From contig JAQYUZ010000003.1 of the NCBI GenBank assembly GCA_033819885.1, positions 372,001 through 436,000 on the forward strand: 64,000 bases of DNA. Direction: 5' to 3'. Numbering within the stretch: position 1 is the first letter of the stretch; each line of letters begins with the position of its first letter. The position numbers and the translations under genes were made by a program. Below, piece by piece: positions 45,114 through 56,298 of this stretch. This stretch comes from Microbotryomycetes sp. JL201 (lineage: Eukaryota; Basidiomycota; Microbotryomycetes). Below the pieces are notes generated by a model. The model saw only the letters and a list, made by a program, of their open reading frames with translations, was not told where the DNA came from and searched no databases.

Positions 45114-46549
45114 ATGCGTTGGGCAACAAGGCAACTGTGGTTGCTCGGCGCAATCATGACCTTTCATATCAGGTGTACTCGCGGCGACCGCAAATTCAAC
45201 ATTGTGAACATGTGCTCTTTTACACTGTGGCCGACTGTGACAAACTTCCAGGGCGCCGAATTTGCTGTGTATGACAAGGGCAAACGGGGATGGGAAGCTC
45301 CTCCAGGACATCGTGAGACAATCGTGATTCCTGAAAAGTGGAACGGGCGGATCGGTATCAGAAGAGGATGTACGGGTCAAGGCAAAAACTTTAAATGCTT
45401 AATGGCGGATACGCCTGGTGGACTGGAGCCGGAACTGTTTGTTCTGACACCCGTAGGTCCTCGACCAAAGAGTAATCTAGCGCCGCATAACCGACATTCG
45501 GTCTAACAGAGTAATCTAGGCGAGTTCAATCTTGCAGGATGGCAAGACAACGACTGTGAGCGCCTCTTGAGCAAGCCGGTTTCTGCCTTTTGCTTACAGA
45601 AGCTTTAGTTTGGGACATTTCATACGTGCCTGGAATTGTCGCACCAATGTCTATCGAGCCCCACCACCATTCGTGCACCAAAGTCATTTGCGCTCAGAAC
45701 GTCATCGAGCGGTGTCCAAACGAGCTGGCCGTCCAAGATCCCGAAACAGGTGAAATTCTCGGTTGCAGATCGGCATGTATGGCTGGTGTCAACGCCAAAG
45801 AACCTTCGCTGAATTGCTGCTCTGGCAAGTATAATTCTATGGAGGCCTGTCACAGCGAGAAAATCGATCACTACGAGTTTTTCAAATCAATGTGTCCACT
45901 TGGTTACGCGGCTCCTTATGACATGGACCCTCGTCTTCCGAATGTCGTTGACTACGTTTGTCCGAGCAAAGAGCGGTCGGATTACACGATTACATTCTGC
46001 CCGGCGGGAGACGGCAAGCCGAAAACGTTTGAAAAGCCGGACGTTGTGTTGGGCAAAGAGCAAAACGTTGGCAATGAAGACAAACCAAAGGAGAAGCACA
46101 AAGAGGAGAAAGAGGAGAAGGAGGACAAAGAGGACACAACAAAGGACAAGAAGCCAGAGAACGATGCCAAAGAAGACAAGCCGACTGAAGATGCTAATGA
46201 TCCAATCACCGCGACGAAGCCCAGAGGGGGAACGACTACTACAACGACTACTGCAACTGACACGACGACGACGTCAAAGGCTTCTTATAGCGCAGCGGAA
46301 GCGAAGGAGACCGCCGCTGACGCGGGTTCAACTGCCGCCGCCACTCACGCTACGACTGCAGACGCAACAACGACATCGGATCAATCAGGAATCGGAGACT
46401 TCTTTGCGGGCATTCAGAAAACGACTTGGTACTGGATCGGCGGTGGAGCCCTGTTATTTGTGTTGCTCACGGTCGCGCTGTGCATCGTATGTTGCCGCAA
46501 CAAAGGACGGAAGTACGAGAGAGCGCCGTCCGAAGATGCCGAGCGATAG
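45114..46549 (+). CDS. Thaumatin-like protein with acidic/Thr-rich stalk and C-terminal membrane helix
   Basis: Secreted or surface protein. Exons 45114-45456, 45520-45555 and 45609-46549 give 439 residues plus stop. A signal peptide is likely (ATRQLWLLGAIMTFHIRCTR). The thaumatin-type fold starts FNIVNMCSFTLWPTVTNFQG and continues EFNLAGWQDNDFWDISYVPG, then a Cys-rich part with about 16 cysteines. After about residue 265 a long Lys/Glu/Asp stretch (KEKHKEEKEEKEDKEDTTKD) and a Thr-rich stalk follow. A membrane helix (WYWIGGGALLFVLLTVALCI) and short basic tail (CCRNKGRKYER) come last. Soluble plant-type thaumatins lack the helix, so the fold is probably displayed on the plasma membrane, possibly against beta-glucan. 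It is convergent with the next gene, stops 39 bp apart. Confidence 0.87.
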
Positions 46550-46588
46550 TGTGCAGAGTTATGGCATGATACAACACGGGAAAACTAC

Positions 46589-47515
46589 TCATCTGAAACT
46601 GAGACCTAGTCGTGACAGCAAACTTGAGCCCGCGCCACCCGATGAGCGAGCCGTTACATCGCCGGCTGATTGACTGGCTATCCTGTGCCTGTTCCATGCC
46701 CACAGCGAGTTGAGCCACAGTCCACCGACTCCCCAGAGCAAACCCTGAAGAAGCGGGTACACAAACTGCCACGAAGCGGGTGCAAAGTCAGAGAATGAGC
46801 AGACAAGCAGTTTGAACATGCACGTACTTGATCTCTGACGATGACGTAGACGACCTGTGGCCATTCTATCCGCAGCGGTCCGCTGAAGATGTCGCTCTTT
46901 GCGCCAACGACAAGGCCTTGCTCGGCTCCTTCCACAGTCAGCGCCTGGGAGACGAGCGCGCCTTTCTCTCCCGCTTCAACCTTTTCCGCGTGCCGTTCTG
47001 ACGGTGGCGAGGCTGCTTCATCAACGGCGGAGGCGATTTCTGCGCGGTGCAGGAACGGCCTAATCGACATGAGAACACCTTGCTCGAACCTGCTCAAGGG
47101 AGATCATTATCCATGCTGACGGGCGCCGTCATGCTGCCGCGTCTGACCTGAGATCGGGAATCGGTGGCACAGGGATCTTGCCGAGCTCGCGGACGTCCTT
47201 TGCATTTTCTTCTCGCTCACGTTGCTTCTGAGCTTGCCTCCTAGCCCATGCTCCCTTCCAAGAACGTCCGTCGCCCTGTCGTGCACCAGATCCGGTTGCA
47301 GTCGCATCAGCTTCGACGTCAGAAGTTCCCTCTTTTTGAAGGTGGTCGACGCAATCTTCCTCTCTTGCGTGTTGTGCTTGAGCTCGAGGGTGCAATGCCG
47401 TGACAGTGTCATGCACCGCCTGTCCGTGCAAGCGTGACGTCGAACCTGGCTCGCCAGGCGAAGCGTGGGGCAGATGAGACGGATTGAGTGAGCTGCACAG
47501 AAGCGAGTACAGCAT
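46589..47515 (-). CDS. Hypothetical membrane-anchored protein
   Basis: Exons 47515-47148, 47089-46828 and 46765-46589 sum to 268 residues plus stop with matching phases. The first 120 residues are polar and basic (WARRQAQKQREREENAKDV). The centre reads LGKIPVPPIPDLRFEQGVLM and SIRPFLHRAEIASAVD, a conserved-looking core. A final exon carries one clear membrane helix (FVYPLLQGLLWGVGGLWL), followed by a short cytosolic tail. The frame is open further upstream to about 47680, but the first ATG is at 47515. I do not recognise the family; the arrangement (soluble core, DIFSGPLRIEWPQVVYVIVR, then one helix) would fit an ER or mitochondrial outer-membrane protein, as inference only. Confidence 0.65.
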
Positions 47516-47729
47516 GTCAGCCTCAGTGTCTTCCGCTCGTGCGCGTGTTCGGCGACTCGCGTCATTGCCTCGGTGCGTGCGTTCAAAGGGCTGCGTGTAT
47601 GCGCCAGACGCCCGAAAGGAGCGCCCGCCGCGCTGCGCAGGCGCGTTTTCTTGCTGTGCCTCGATCAGCTTGTACGACACCGCCCAGGAGAGACTTGTGC
47701 TCTTTCCTACCTACCACAAAACAAGAGCC
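47516..47729. promoter_or_regulatory. Bidirectional promoter
   Basis: A 214-bp divergent spacer between the unknown membrane protein and the STM1-like gene. The minus-strand frame remains open through most of it, so the transcribed leaders may overlap. CTACCTACC occurs near 47708. Confidence 0.45.
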
Positions 47730-49225
47730 ATGAGCTACACGTCCAACAACCCGTTCGCGTTGCTCGGCGGTGAGTGGGCGCGCGACCAGCAAAAAGACGC
47801 ACAGCGCCCAGGCGCACGAGCCACAGTCACGCTGACAACGGTCACTCGCACACGATGTTCTGCACCTGTACACAGACGACGGCGAATCTGCCCCGGCCCC
47901 CGCTGTCAAGGCCCCTGCCGCTGCTGCTGCCGCGCCTCCGGCGCCCAAGCAGATTCCTGGCTTGAAGCCGCGCCAGGCCAACGGCCAGCGACAACAGCGC
48001 TCGCGCCCCCAGCAAGGCGACGCTGAGATCAACGGCGACGTCCCTGTCGCCGGCGAGTCCAAGGAAGACCGCGGTAAGCTACACGCTCAGCATCCGTCGA
48101 CTTTTCCCTCGACGCGCGTGCAACGCATGCAGCACACGAGCGCGCAACGAGACGAGCCGACTGCAAGTTGCACACATGTTCGGCTTGGACTGTATAACGC
48201 TTCAAACGGGCTCCGGGCTGCTCGTTCTACACGAAAGCCGCAACACGAATAAAGGGGTCGCTGACTGTGCATGTTCTTGCTCCTCTGTTGTCTATTTCAC
48301 TTCTCTGCGACGCAAAACATGATGATGGGGATCAACAGCCGCACGAACGGTTGGTGGTCGTGGACGCGGCCGTGGCCAACGCGGCGGCCGCGGCGGTGCC
48401 AACCCCCGCTCCAACACTGGCACCTACGCTGGTGGTGACCGCCCCCGTCGTGAGAAGGGCGGCCCCCGCACCTTTGACAGGCACTCTTCTACTGCCCACC
48501 AGTCAGTCTCGAGCTGTTTCATATCTGTAACTTTGCGCAATTTGACCAATGCCTGCCTTGCGTGATCTGCCAGGGACTCGAACAAGGCCGAGGAGCAGGG
48601 CTGGGGCGCAGAAGACGGTGCCAAGGAGCTCGCCGCCGAAGTCGAGGGCGAGCAAGACGCCAAGAAGGAGGCTGCCGATGGCGCCGCCACTCCCAAGGCC
48701 GAGGAGGCACCTGCCGCTCGCGAGCCTGAGGAGGAGGATGACAACACTCAGACCTACGAGGAGTACCTTGCCGCCCAGGCTGAGAAGAAGCTTAACCTGT
48801 CGCTGCCCGAGGCGCGCACTATTGAGGAGGAGGAGATCAAGGGTACCAAGGTCGTCAAGAAGTCGGACCAAGAAATTGACGATTTCTTGAACGCCGCCAA
48901 GGTTCGTTGACATTCTTGCGCGGAACCTTGATTTGCCGTCGAAACTGATTGGGCTTGAAATCATCGCATGCAGAAGGAGAAGGCTTCGACAAAGGAGAAG
49001 AAGGCTGGCAAGACTTTCCTTGACGTCGACTTTACCATCGCCAAGCCCGCCCGCGGTGGTCGTGAGGAGGGCGGCCGAGGTGGCCGTGGTGGCCGTGGCG
49101 GCCGAGGACGTGGAGAGGGCCGTGGCCGAGGTGGCCGTGGTGGTGCTCCTCGCGGCGCACCCCGACAGCAAGCGTCGCCCGCCGTCAACTTGGCCGACAA
49201 CTCGGCTTTCCCTTCGCTCGCCTAA
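47730..49225 (+). CDS. STM1: Stm1/SERBP1 (HABP4) family ribosome-associated RNA-binding protein
   Basis: Predicted ribosome-preservation and mRNA-binding factor. Exons 47730-47769, 47876-48073, 48339-48501, 48574-48901 and 48974-49225 sum to 326 residues plus stop. The N terminus MSYTSNNPFALLG is typical for basidiomycete members. A first RGG patch (GGRGRGRGQRGGRGG) comes next, then the HABP4 signature GPRTFDRHSSTAHQDSNKAE with EQGWGAEDGAKELAAE. An acidic segment and TYEEYLAAQAEKKLNLSLPE follow, with a terminal RGG box (EEGGRGGRGGRGGRGRGEGR). It ends VNLADNSAFPSLA. The 265-nt second intron is four times the local norm. Exon 3 is hidden among alanine-rich shadow frames and only emerges from the splice phases. 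Confidence 0.88.
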
Positions 49226-49615
49226 GCTTTTTCATAGGCTAGCTCCACCAAAAAACATTGTCACTTGCTTGCAAGCGACTCGGTTGCCGCCTTCACTCTA
49301 GGTCGTGTCGGCACGTCGTGTCTTCTTTCCTTTCTTCCTCTACGAGGTGTCGTGAAACCAGATCGACGTTCGTTCTTCGCATTGTGTGACTCTTTTGTGA
49401 TTACAATGTGTTTTTCTTCCTGATGCACGCGCCCTGCCCGAGGGCTTTGGCTTTTGAATTGAACGAACCTGACGAGTACTGTGGAAATGAGGCAAGTTCT
49501 TATTTGGACGTACCTCAAGGACTTTTGATGTTTGCAGGGGTGGTTTCGTCAGCAAATGAATGATTCCACACACAATTTATGACTCGAGCGCCTTCGTTTC
49601 CGCCACTTGCACACA
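49226..49615 (+). other. STM1 3' region and D2HGDH promoter
   Basis: About 390 bp between two plus-strand genes with pyrimidine-rich tracts near 49318-49340 and 49415-49425. No gene was recognised. Confidence 0.4.
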
Positions 49616-51692
49616 ATGCCACCGCGCCCGACGACGCTGCTGGCGACGGCCATGCGACAGGCTCGGCGGGTCAATGTGCCTGTCAGGTGCGTGTGTGTGC
49701 ATGCCGGTCGAGCTGTGCCTCGTGTCGCAGGCGTCGACATCGGCTCGCCCATGACATTCTCGACGACGACGGCGCGCAGAGGCGGCCACTTGCCTGCACG
49801 CGATGATCGGTTCAAGCGATTGACGGCCGACGACGTTGCTGCGCTGCGCGCTTTGCTGTCGACGCCCGATTCGAGCTTGGTCACGACCATCAAGCCTGAC
49901 AGCTCAGAGTGGAATGCAGCAGACGCGAGTGACCTGGACGCTTACAACAACGATTGGATGGACAAGTATCACGGCAAGAGTCAAGTGCTTGTCAAGCCAA
50001 AGTCGACGGCGGAAGTGAGCAAGGTGCTGCAGTACTGCTACCGCGAGCGCATCGCCGTCGTGCCACAGGGAGGCAACACGGGACTCGTGGGAGGTGGAGT
50101 CCCAGTGTACGACGAGGTCATCATCAGCACCGAGGCAATGAACCAAGTTCGCGAGTTTGATGACGTATCAGGTCAGCCGTTCGCCACTCACCTTTAGCCT
50201 GCGCGTATCGGGACGATTCGCTGACGTATCGCAACCTTGGACAGGCATCTTGACGGCAGATGCAGGCGCCATTCTCGAAAGTTTGACAAACTTTCTACAG
50301 CCAAAGGGCTACATGATGCCACTTGACCTTGGCGCCAAGGGCAGTTGTCATATTGGTGGCAACGTAGCAACAAACGCCGGCGGCTTGAGGTTGCTCAGAT
50401 ATGGCAGTTTGCATGGTACCGTCTTGGGTATCGAGGCCGTCTTGCCGGACGAGAAAGGAACGGTCTTGTCTGTCGGCATGCCCGGCGGGCGAGGAGGCGC
50501 GCTCAGAAAGGACAACACGGGTCAGCCGCTAGCCTGACTGTGTCCCAATATCCTGCTCACCAGATATCTCGCCGTTCTAGGTTACGACCTGAAGCAGCTC
50601 TTCATCGGATCTGAAGGCACTCTCGGCATCATTACCGGCATCTCTATCTTGACGCCGCGGTTGCCGACTGTCAGTCGAGGATGTTTCCGTGTCTCAAAAG
50701 TGACTGAGCTGATCTACGCCATCGATAGGCCATCAACGTAGCTGTACTCGCCGTGCCCGACTTCGCCAAGGTGCAAACCGTTTTCAAAGAAACTCGAACA
50801 AAGCTTGGCGAGATCCTGTCTGCGTTCGAGTTTTGGGATCAGCAAGGCCTCGAGCTTGTGCTCAAACACACTGGTCAAAAAGCGCCGTTTGAGGGCGAAC
50901 CAGAGAACGGTAAGGCGTTCTATGTCCTGATCGAAACAAGCGGCAGTAACAAGGATCATGACGATGAGGTGAGCACGCTCTGTTGATAGGTTTACGAGAC
51001 GAGATTTGATCTTCTGTCCGCTTCTAGAAACTTGCCGGCCTACTCGAGCACCTCATGGAGAATGACATTGTGTCTGACGGTGTCTTGGCCCAAGACGAAA
51101 CTCAAGTCGGCTCGTTGTGGTCATTGAGAGAATCCCTGCCCGAGGCTGCTGGAAAGCTCGGAAAGGTCTACAAGTACGATCTATCCATGCCAGTCAAGGA
51201 CATGTACTCGCTTGTCGAAGAGGCAAGAGCTCGGTTCGCCGAACACGGCTTGGACAAGGACGGCAGCATCAAACTTACTGTCGGCTACGGTCACATCGGG
51301 GACGGTTCGTAGCAAAGTCATTCTACGTGCTGAGCTAGAATGCTGATCGCGTTGTTTGTGTTTCCTAGGCAACTTGCACCTGAACATTGTCGCGTCAAGA
51401 TGGGATGACAAGATTGAGCAAGTCATCGAGCCATGGGTCTACGAAGCTACTGGTCCGTCTTGACCGCGATAAGTTTTCGCGACTGCGTGCGTACGAGCCT
51501 GACCGTGCGTTCACCGTAGCCAAGCGCAATGGTTCGATCTCTGCAGAGCATGGTCTCGGCGTCATGAAGGCGCCTTATGTCGGATACAGCAAGTCTGACG
51601 AGTCAATCGAATGGATGCAAAAGGTCAGGGATTTGTTTGATCCCAGAGGCATCTTGTCTCCGTACAAGTATTTGCCGCAGGCGCAGAAATAG
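49616..51692 (+). CDS. DLD2: FAD-linked D-2-hydroxyglutarate/D-lactate dehydrogenase, mitochondrial
   Basis: Oxidises D-2-hydroxyglutarate (possibly D-lactate) to the keto acid, passing electrons on in the mitochondrial matrix. About seven exons. The first 60 residues ([20 protein letters not shown]) form a presequence. The FAD-binding PCMH domain contains [38 protein letters not shown] and [18 protein letters not shown]. The cap/C-terminal lobe has [17 protein letters not shown] (metal-site histidines, the latter part after an intron) and [20 protein letters not shown]. It ends [14 protein letters not shown]. Length and motifs match the Dld2/Dld3/D2HGDH group rather than cytochrome-linked Dld1. 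It is convergent with the 4CL-like gene, stops 166 bp apart. Confidence 0.93.
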
Positions 51693-51858
51693 ACCATCTC
51701 CGCGCGCGATGTAGCGAGAGGCAAGGAATGTTTGGAAAGAGACATGTTGCATACAGAACCTCAATGTTATAACACATAACGATTTCGAAACCAGCCAATG
51801 AGACATTCACAATCACTCCCTCGAAACATTCTTTCGCCATTTGCTGGTCCGACACAAC

Positions 51859-54363
51859 TTATAGTTTTGGTCGAATCTTGTCTTCGTAGACTTGGACCAG
51901 GACGCCTCTTGTATCCTTGAGCTCTCGCCGCTTGATCTTGCCACTTGGGATCTTTGGGATCGCTTCACACAAGACGAACCCTCCTCGGATCCTATCGACG
52001 CCAAGACAATGTCAGCACCAAGACGCCGGTTCCATAGAAGCGACTCAAGGGAGCGACCTACCATTTATAAGGCGCATACTTTGCCTCGATGTGTTTTCTC
52101 AGATCGTGACAGAAAGCTTCAGCGGCGGCGCCACCTTTGAGCAAAGTCTTGTCAAACGGAACGACCCAAGCACGAGGATACTCTGTAGCATGCTCCTCGT
52201 TGTATACACCCGTAACACCTGCATCTTGGACGAGCGGTGAAGAGCATAAAGCGTCTTCGAGGTCCGCGGGGGCTACTTGGAAGCTGTCGTCGAGACGTTC
52301 TCTTGGTCAGCTGGACAAGCTGTCGCTTCAGCGCGGAAGTCGCTCACCCTTTGATTTTCATAATCTCCTTGAGCCTGTCGACGATCCACAAGTTGTAGTT
52401 GGCGTCATAGTGACCAACGTCACCGGTGAGGAACCAGCCTTCGTCGTCGAACGCTTCAGCTGTTGCCTGAGGGTTGTTGAGGTATGAAATGGCGCAGTAG
52501 GGTGACCGGATACAAATTTCACCGTCTTGGCCAACTTGAAGGGCTGGAAAAATCCGAGAGCTTAGGGTCAGTGCTTCTGCTCCACGCAAAGAAAGGTCTG
52601 CAATCGGGCAGCTCACTCTTGCCATCTTCAATCGACCTGACTTTGATCTCAGTGCCACCAAACACAGTGCCAGTCGAACCAAGCAACTTTTCCAACTCTT
52701 GCCATGTGTCTGCGCACTGGCCGGTAACGCCAGAAGTCTCTGACAAGCCGTAACCCATTCGCACGAGAATGCCAAGTCGCTTGTACACTTCGGCAATCAC
52801 ACTGGTACCGAGAGGTGCACCACCTGAAGTGCAAGCCTTGACGGACGACAAGTCGAAACCGGTGACGAGAGGACTCTTTGCAAAGAGAACGGCGACCGGC
52901 GGCGCAATGTGCAAGTGAGTCGCTCGCGTTTCCTGGGCGATGCGAAGATATGCTGGAGGGTCAAACTAATCGCTCATTTGCTTGATCAGTGTAATCATGG
53001 GGACGTCCAACACGCAGAAGAGCCTCACCTTTGCCACTGTCGTTGTTGTGGCGCCAAACGCCGGTGCGACCATCAAGACGTTCGCCCATCCTGCGGTCTC
53101 GATCGCAGTCAGTGCATAGGAACAGCCGTACAATTATCGAAGGGCATACCGAAGATGTGGTAGAATGGCGGCAACCCAACTAACCGCTCATTTTGGCCCA
53201 AAGTCGAATAGTGCCACACGGCAATCAAGGCACTGGAGCACGCTTGGTGGGACAGAATGACGCCTTTGCTCTTTCCGCTCGTTCCACTCGACCAAAAGAT
53301 TACTGCAGCTCTCAAAGCACTCTCTGCCGGTGTGAAACGAGGTGGCGTGAACGGGGCTGGATTGGCCGGAAGTAACACTTTCCAATTGCTGACTTTCCAG
53401 CCTCCGATGATGGACGTCTGCTCTTGCGCGAGACTTCCAATACCTGCGCCGTAATCGTCGTGATCGGGATCGACAATGAACACGTTGCCGCGAGTTGGGT
53501 ACGCGAGCTTTTGCTGAATGTCGACCGGCAACTGCTCGAACGCCTTTTGAAAATTGGGAAGGCCTGTGGGGGTTGTAACGATAACGCTTGGCTGCGACAG
53601 TGCGAGAATGTGGGCGATTTCGCCAGGAGTGAGGACAGGATTGCAAGCGGTGACTGTGTGGCGGGGTTAGGTGCGTCAGAACCATGCCAAGATGCGGGCT
53701 GAATACGACACTGACATGTGAGGCCCGAAGCGAGAGTTCCGAAAGCCAAGACGGGGAATTGTAGGCAGTTTGGCAGCTGCAGCAAGACGATCGGGCTGAC
53801 GATAGCGCCGCGGTTGACACTCGGATCGGAAGACGTAATCGGAGCTGATCAGAGCAAGTAAGCAAAGCATCTCGAATCCACGAGGTGTACGCTCGGGTTC
53901 TCACATGGCCTCAAAGCGAGCGGACCATGGATTAAGGTCGAGGCGACCTTTAACGCGTCCGTGCGCAGCCTGCCAAACGAAAGCGAAGCACCTTTTGGCA
54001 ACCAACAGGGGCCGAAAGCGTCAGTACATTATAAGATTATAGGTTCATAGTCATCCGGCGGGTTCCGGTGCACAGCTTGACTGTGCCGCGGCCGTTTCCC
54101 CCCCACAAATTTCTCCAATTCTCTCGACAGCGTGTGCTTCGTCACTCACGTGTCTGGCCATCCACAAAGATGGGCTTATTGTCTGTGACCGGCTCGTCCA
54201 TTGCATGGTGCTGCAAGTGCTTCGGTGTTTGCTTCCACAACGGGGATCCCCGGACGAATGGCGACGAGAACACGAACTCGAACACGGTTTTGTCTGTACA
54301 CAATGGCAGCTCGACTTTTTTGTTCTGTGCTGGCATCTTGACTGAAGGAATGACGGCCGCCAT
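51859..54363 (-). CDS. 4-coumarate-CoA ligase-like acyl-CoA synthetase
   Basis: ANL-superfamily adenylating enzyme that activates an aryl or acyl acid to its CoA ester. The first exon is 54363-54150 (MAAVIPSVKMPAQNKKVELP), followed by a 158-nt intron and exons 53991-53905, 53844-53716 and 53653 onward; later introns carry the gene to 51859. Motifs: the phosphate loop FWSSGTSGKSKGVILSHQAC, RMGYGLSETSGVTGQCADTW, DDEGWFLTGDVGHYDANYNL, IVDRLKEIMKIKG, and the catalytic-lysine motif IPKIPSGKIKRRELK. The last residues, KIRPKL, end in PKL, a weak variant of the peroxisomal targeting signal 1. Substrate cannot be read; fungal 4CL-like proteins often act on fatty or phenylpropanoid acids. Confidence 0.9.
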
Positions 54364-54665
54364 CGCGTCGTAGGTTTGCAGGATGGAGAGAAACACTCAA
54401 GAAACTGACCGCCGGCACTTTGATGCGATCGCCTGCGTGTGTTAAGCGGACGCGCTCAGAGCCGGTCGGCAACCCGTCGCGCTCGGGCCTCTAAAGAAAA
54501 AGGTTTTGCCGACCAGCTCGTGCCGAGCGAAACGCCGCCGATCGCCTGCTTGGACATGTTGCATCATTCCGAGCATGGTTTAAATACAACAACAAGCAAA
54601 CTACATGCGGTAAATGTCCAAGCGTAATGTGAAATGACGGCAGACTTGCAGACGACCTCGCGCGG
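54364..54665 (-). other. Spacer between 4CL-like and TTL genes
   Basis: About 300 bp between two tandem minus-strand genes. No feature was recognised. A non-ATG extension of the 4CL frame reaches 54396. Confidence 0.4.
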
Positions 54666-56218
54666 CTACCACGCTTTCCTGACTTGCATGTCGAGCACCT
54701 GCTTCAACCCCGTTCCTGGCGAAATTGACATATCCGTCGTCTTCTGTGTAACCGAGTCGACCTTGTCCTTTTCGAAAAACGGAACAATCACCTTGTCGAC
54801 CGTTTCCTTGAAGAGCTCGTCGATCACAGCCTGCAGCTCGGATCCCGTTTGACCAAAGTCCGGGCAGGCATTCACTTCAAGCAGAGAAACGGCCATCTCA
54901 CTATCGACGAGAAAGTCGCAGCCAAAGATTTCGAACGCGTTTGGCAGTGTCTGTCGTCGGCAAACGTTTAAGCAAACAGTCGCTCTCACCACTCGAGAGA
55001 CTCACTTGAAAAGACGTTGCAGCTCCGACTGCTGCTTTGAACACTTCTGCAACAATATCGGACACTTGGTCTTCTATCCGTTGCACATCCGCCTGCTCGA
55101 GCTTTTGTCCCCGGCGTGACCCGCTCAGGATTGTCTTGCCGACAAGCGCAGACAGCGTAGACACAGCCAAGTCCGCCCGCGAGTACTCTTCACTTGAGGT
55201 TTGCAAACAGGTGTTCGTCAAATGGGAAGCCAAGTTGACTCGTCCATCGTCGGTTTCTCTTGGTGGCTCGTACTCGATTGGCGCAAACAGGGCCAGGAAC
55301 GGACGATGCACATAGACGCGCAGACTACCAGCTGCGACGATATACACTCGCAGGTGAAATTTGCGAGCAATTTCGTCGGCGGGGGATGGGTCCATCAACA
55401 GAGGCGAAGAGATGTACCTCTGTATGATGCGAAACGAAACGTTGGTACACAAGGATCAGGAGACGTGCCAGTGACTGGCCCACTCACTTGCACGACCCAT
55501 TCTCTCAGCTGGGACGAGTCTACGCGCGTGCCGCTGCCAAAAGCGGTCTGCGTCGCTTCGCCCTCCTCCTCTTCATCTTCTTCGTCGCTCGTTTGTGGCT
55601 CAAACTCCTCGAATATGGCCTCAAGCGCTTCTGTACTTGAGAATAACCTGATTCCATTGCCCTTGTCTGCGAGCGCTGCTTTCAAAATCCACCACTCTTT
55701 CTCATTCGCGGCGTCTATCGCGTCGTTCGAGTGAAGAGACTGTGCCACCTCGTACAAGTCGTCCATCAAGAGTTCGTCCAGTTCGTCCGGAAACGTCAGA
55801 TTGAAGAAAAAAGTTTGCGGCACGGCTCGTTTCAGTAGCGAGTCTGGGTTCTTGGACAAATACAGGGCGATAGTATGGGCCAAATGATTCTTGCGAATCA
55901 GCCTGACCATGGGAGGTCTTTTGTCAGCATGACATGCGTGACACGATTGAATGGAAAGAAAACAAGAACGGACCCTTTGCGGATGACATAGCTGTTGACG
56001 AGCTTGTCGCCAGTGAGGGCGTCCCAGTCAATCTCGTCATAGTCCGACCACTGTACGTCTGCCGTCGCACGAGCCGTATTGGCTGCAACGTGACTGGTTT
56101 CGAGTGCGAACAAGTCTGGCACGTGACCAAGAGCGCGCGAGAGACTGTCGTGCACGTACTGCTGGTACGCCGGATAGACTGAAACGATTGTTCTGCGCTT
56201 GCTGGAAGGGTCAGACAT
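54666..56218 (-). CDS. Tubulin-tyrosine-ligase (TTL) family protein
   Basis: ATP-grasp amino-acid ligase fold. Four exons: 56218 to about 55975, about 55910-55493, about 55430-55018 and the last ending 54666. The N terminus reads MSDPSSKRRTIVSVYPAYQQ. Then come IRKGPPMVRLIRKNHLAHTI across intron 1, and WWILKAALADKGNGIRLFSS (ATP-binding lysine region). FHLRVYIVAAGSLRVYVHRP and HLTNTC (N/T metal loop) follow. The final motif FEIFGCDFLVDSEMAVSLLE-VNACPDF carries the magnesium-ligand Glu/Asn pair. An acidic insert (EEFEPQTSDEEDEEEEGEAT) sits mid-domain. In yeast Pby1 such a TTL domain follows a SurE domain; here the SurE gene is separate at 37550-38785. True tubulin modification is not established for this fungal branch. 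Confidence 0.87.
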
Positions 56219-56298
56219 GGCCGATGCAGTGGCTTAAGCAGACTTGGCGGATCTCTCGGACCGGCCGCATCCCCCCTGAGGGCCTGACAACTCGGCCA
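56219..56298. promoter_or_regulatory. 80-bp bidirectional promoter between TTL and NRDE2
   Basis: The two start codons lie 80 bp apart in divergent orientation, the shortest well-supported divergent spacer in the window. No TATA box is seen. Confidence 0.55.

Noticed and set aside
40006-46549. A metabolic cluster of dehydrogenase, pseudouridine enzyme and thaumatin genes
   Set aside because: Neighbouring functions do not form a pathway and bL32m sits among them. The same-strand order is compatible with chance.
48074-48338. The long STM1 intron as host of a box C/D snoRNA
   Set aside because: An ATGATGA box is present near 48319, but it lies at the 3' end with no CTGA box after it and no terminal stem, so the order is wrong.
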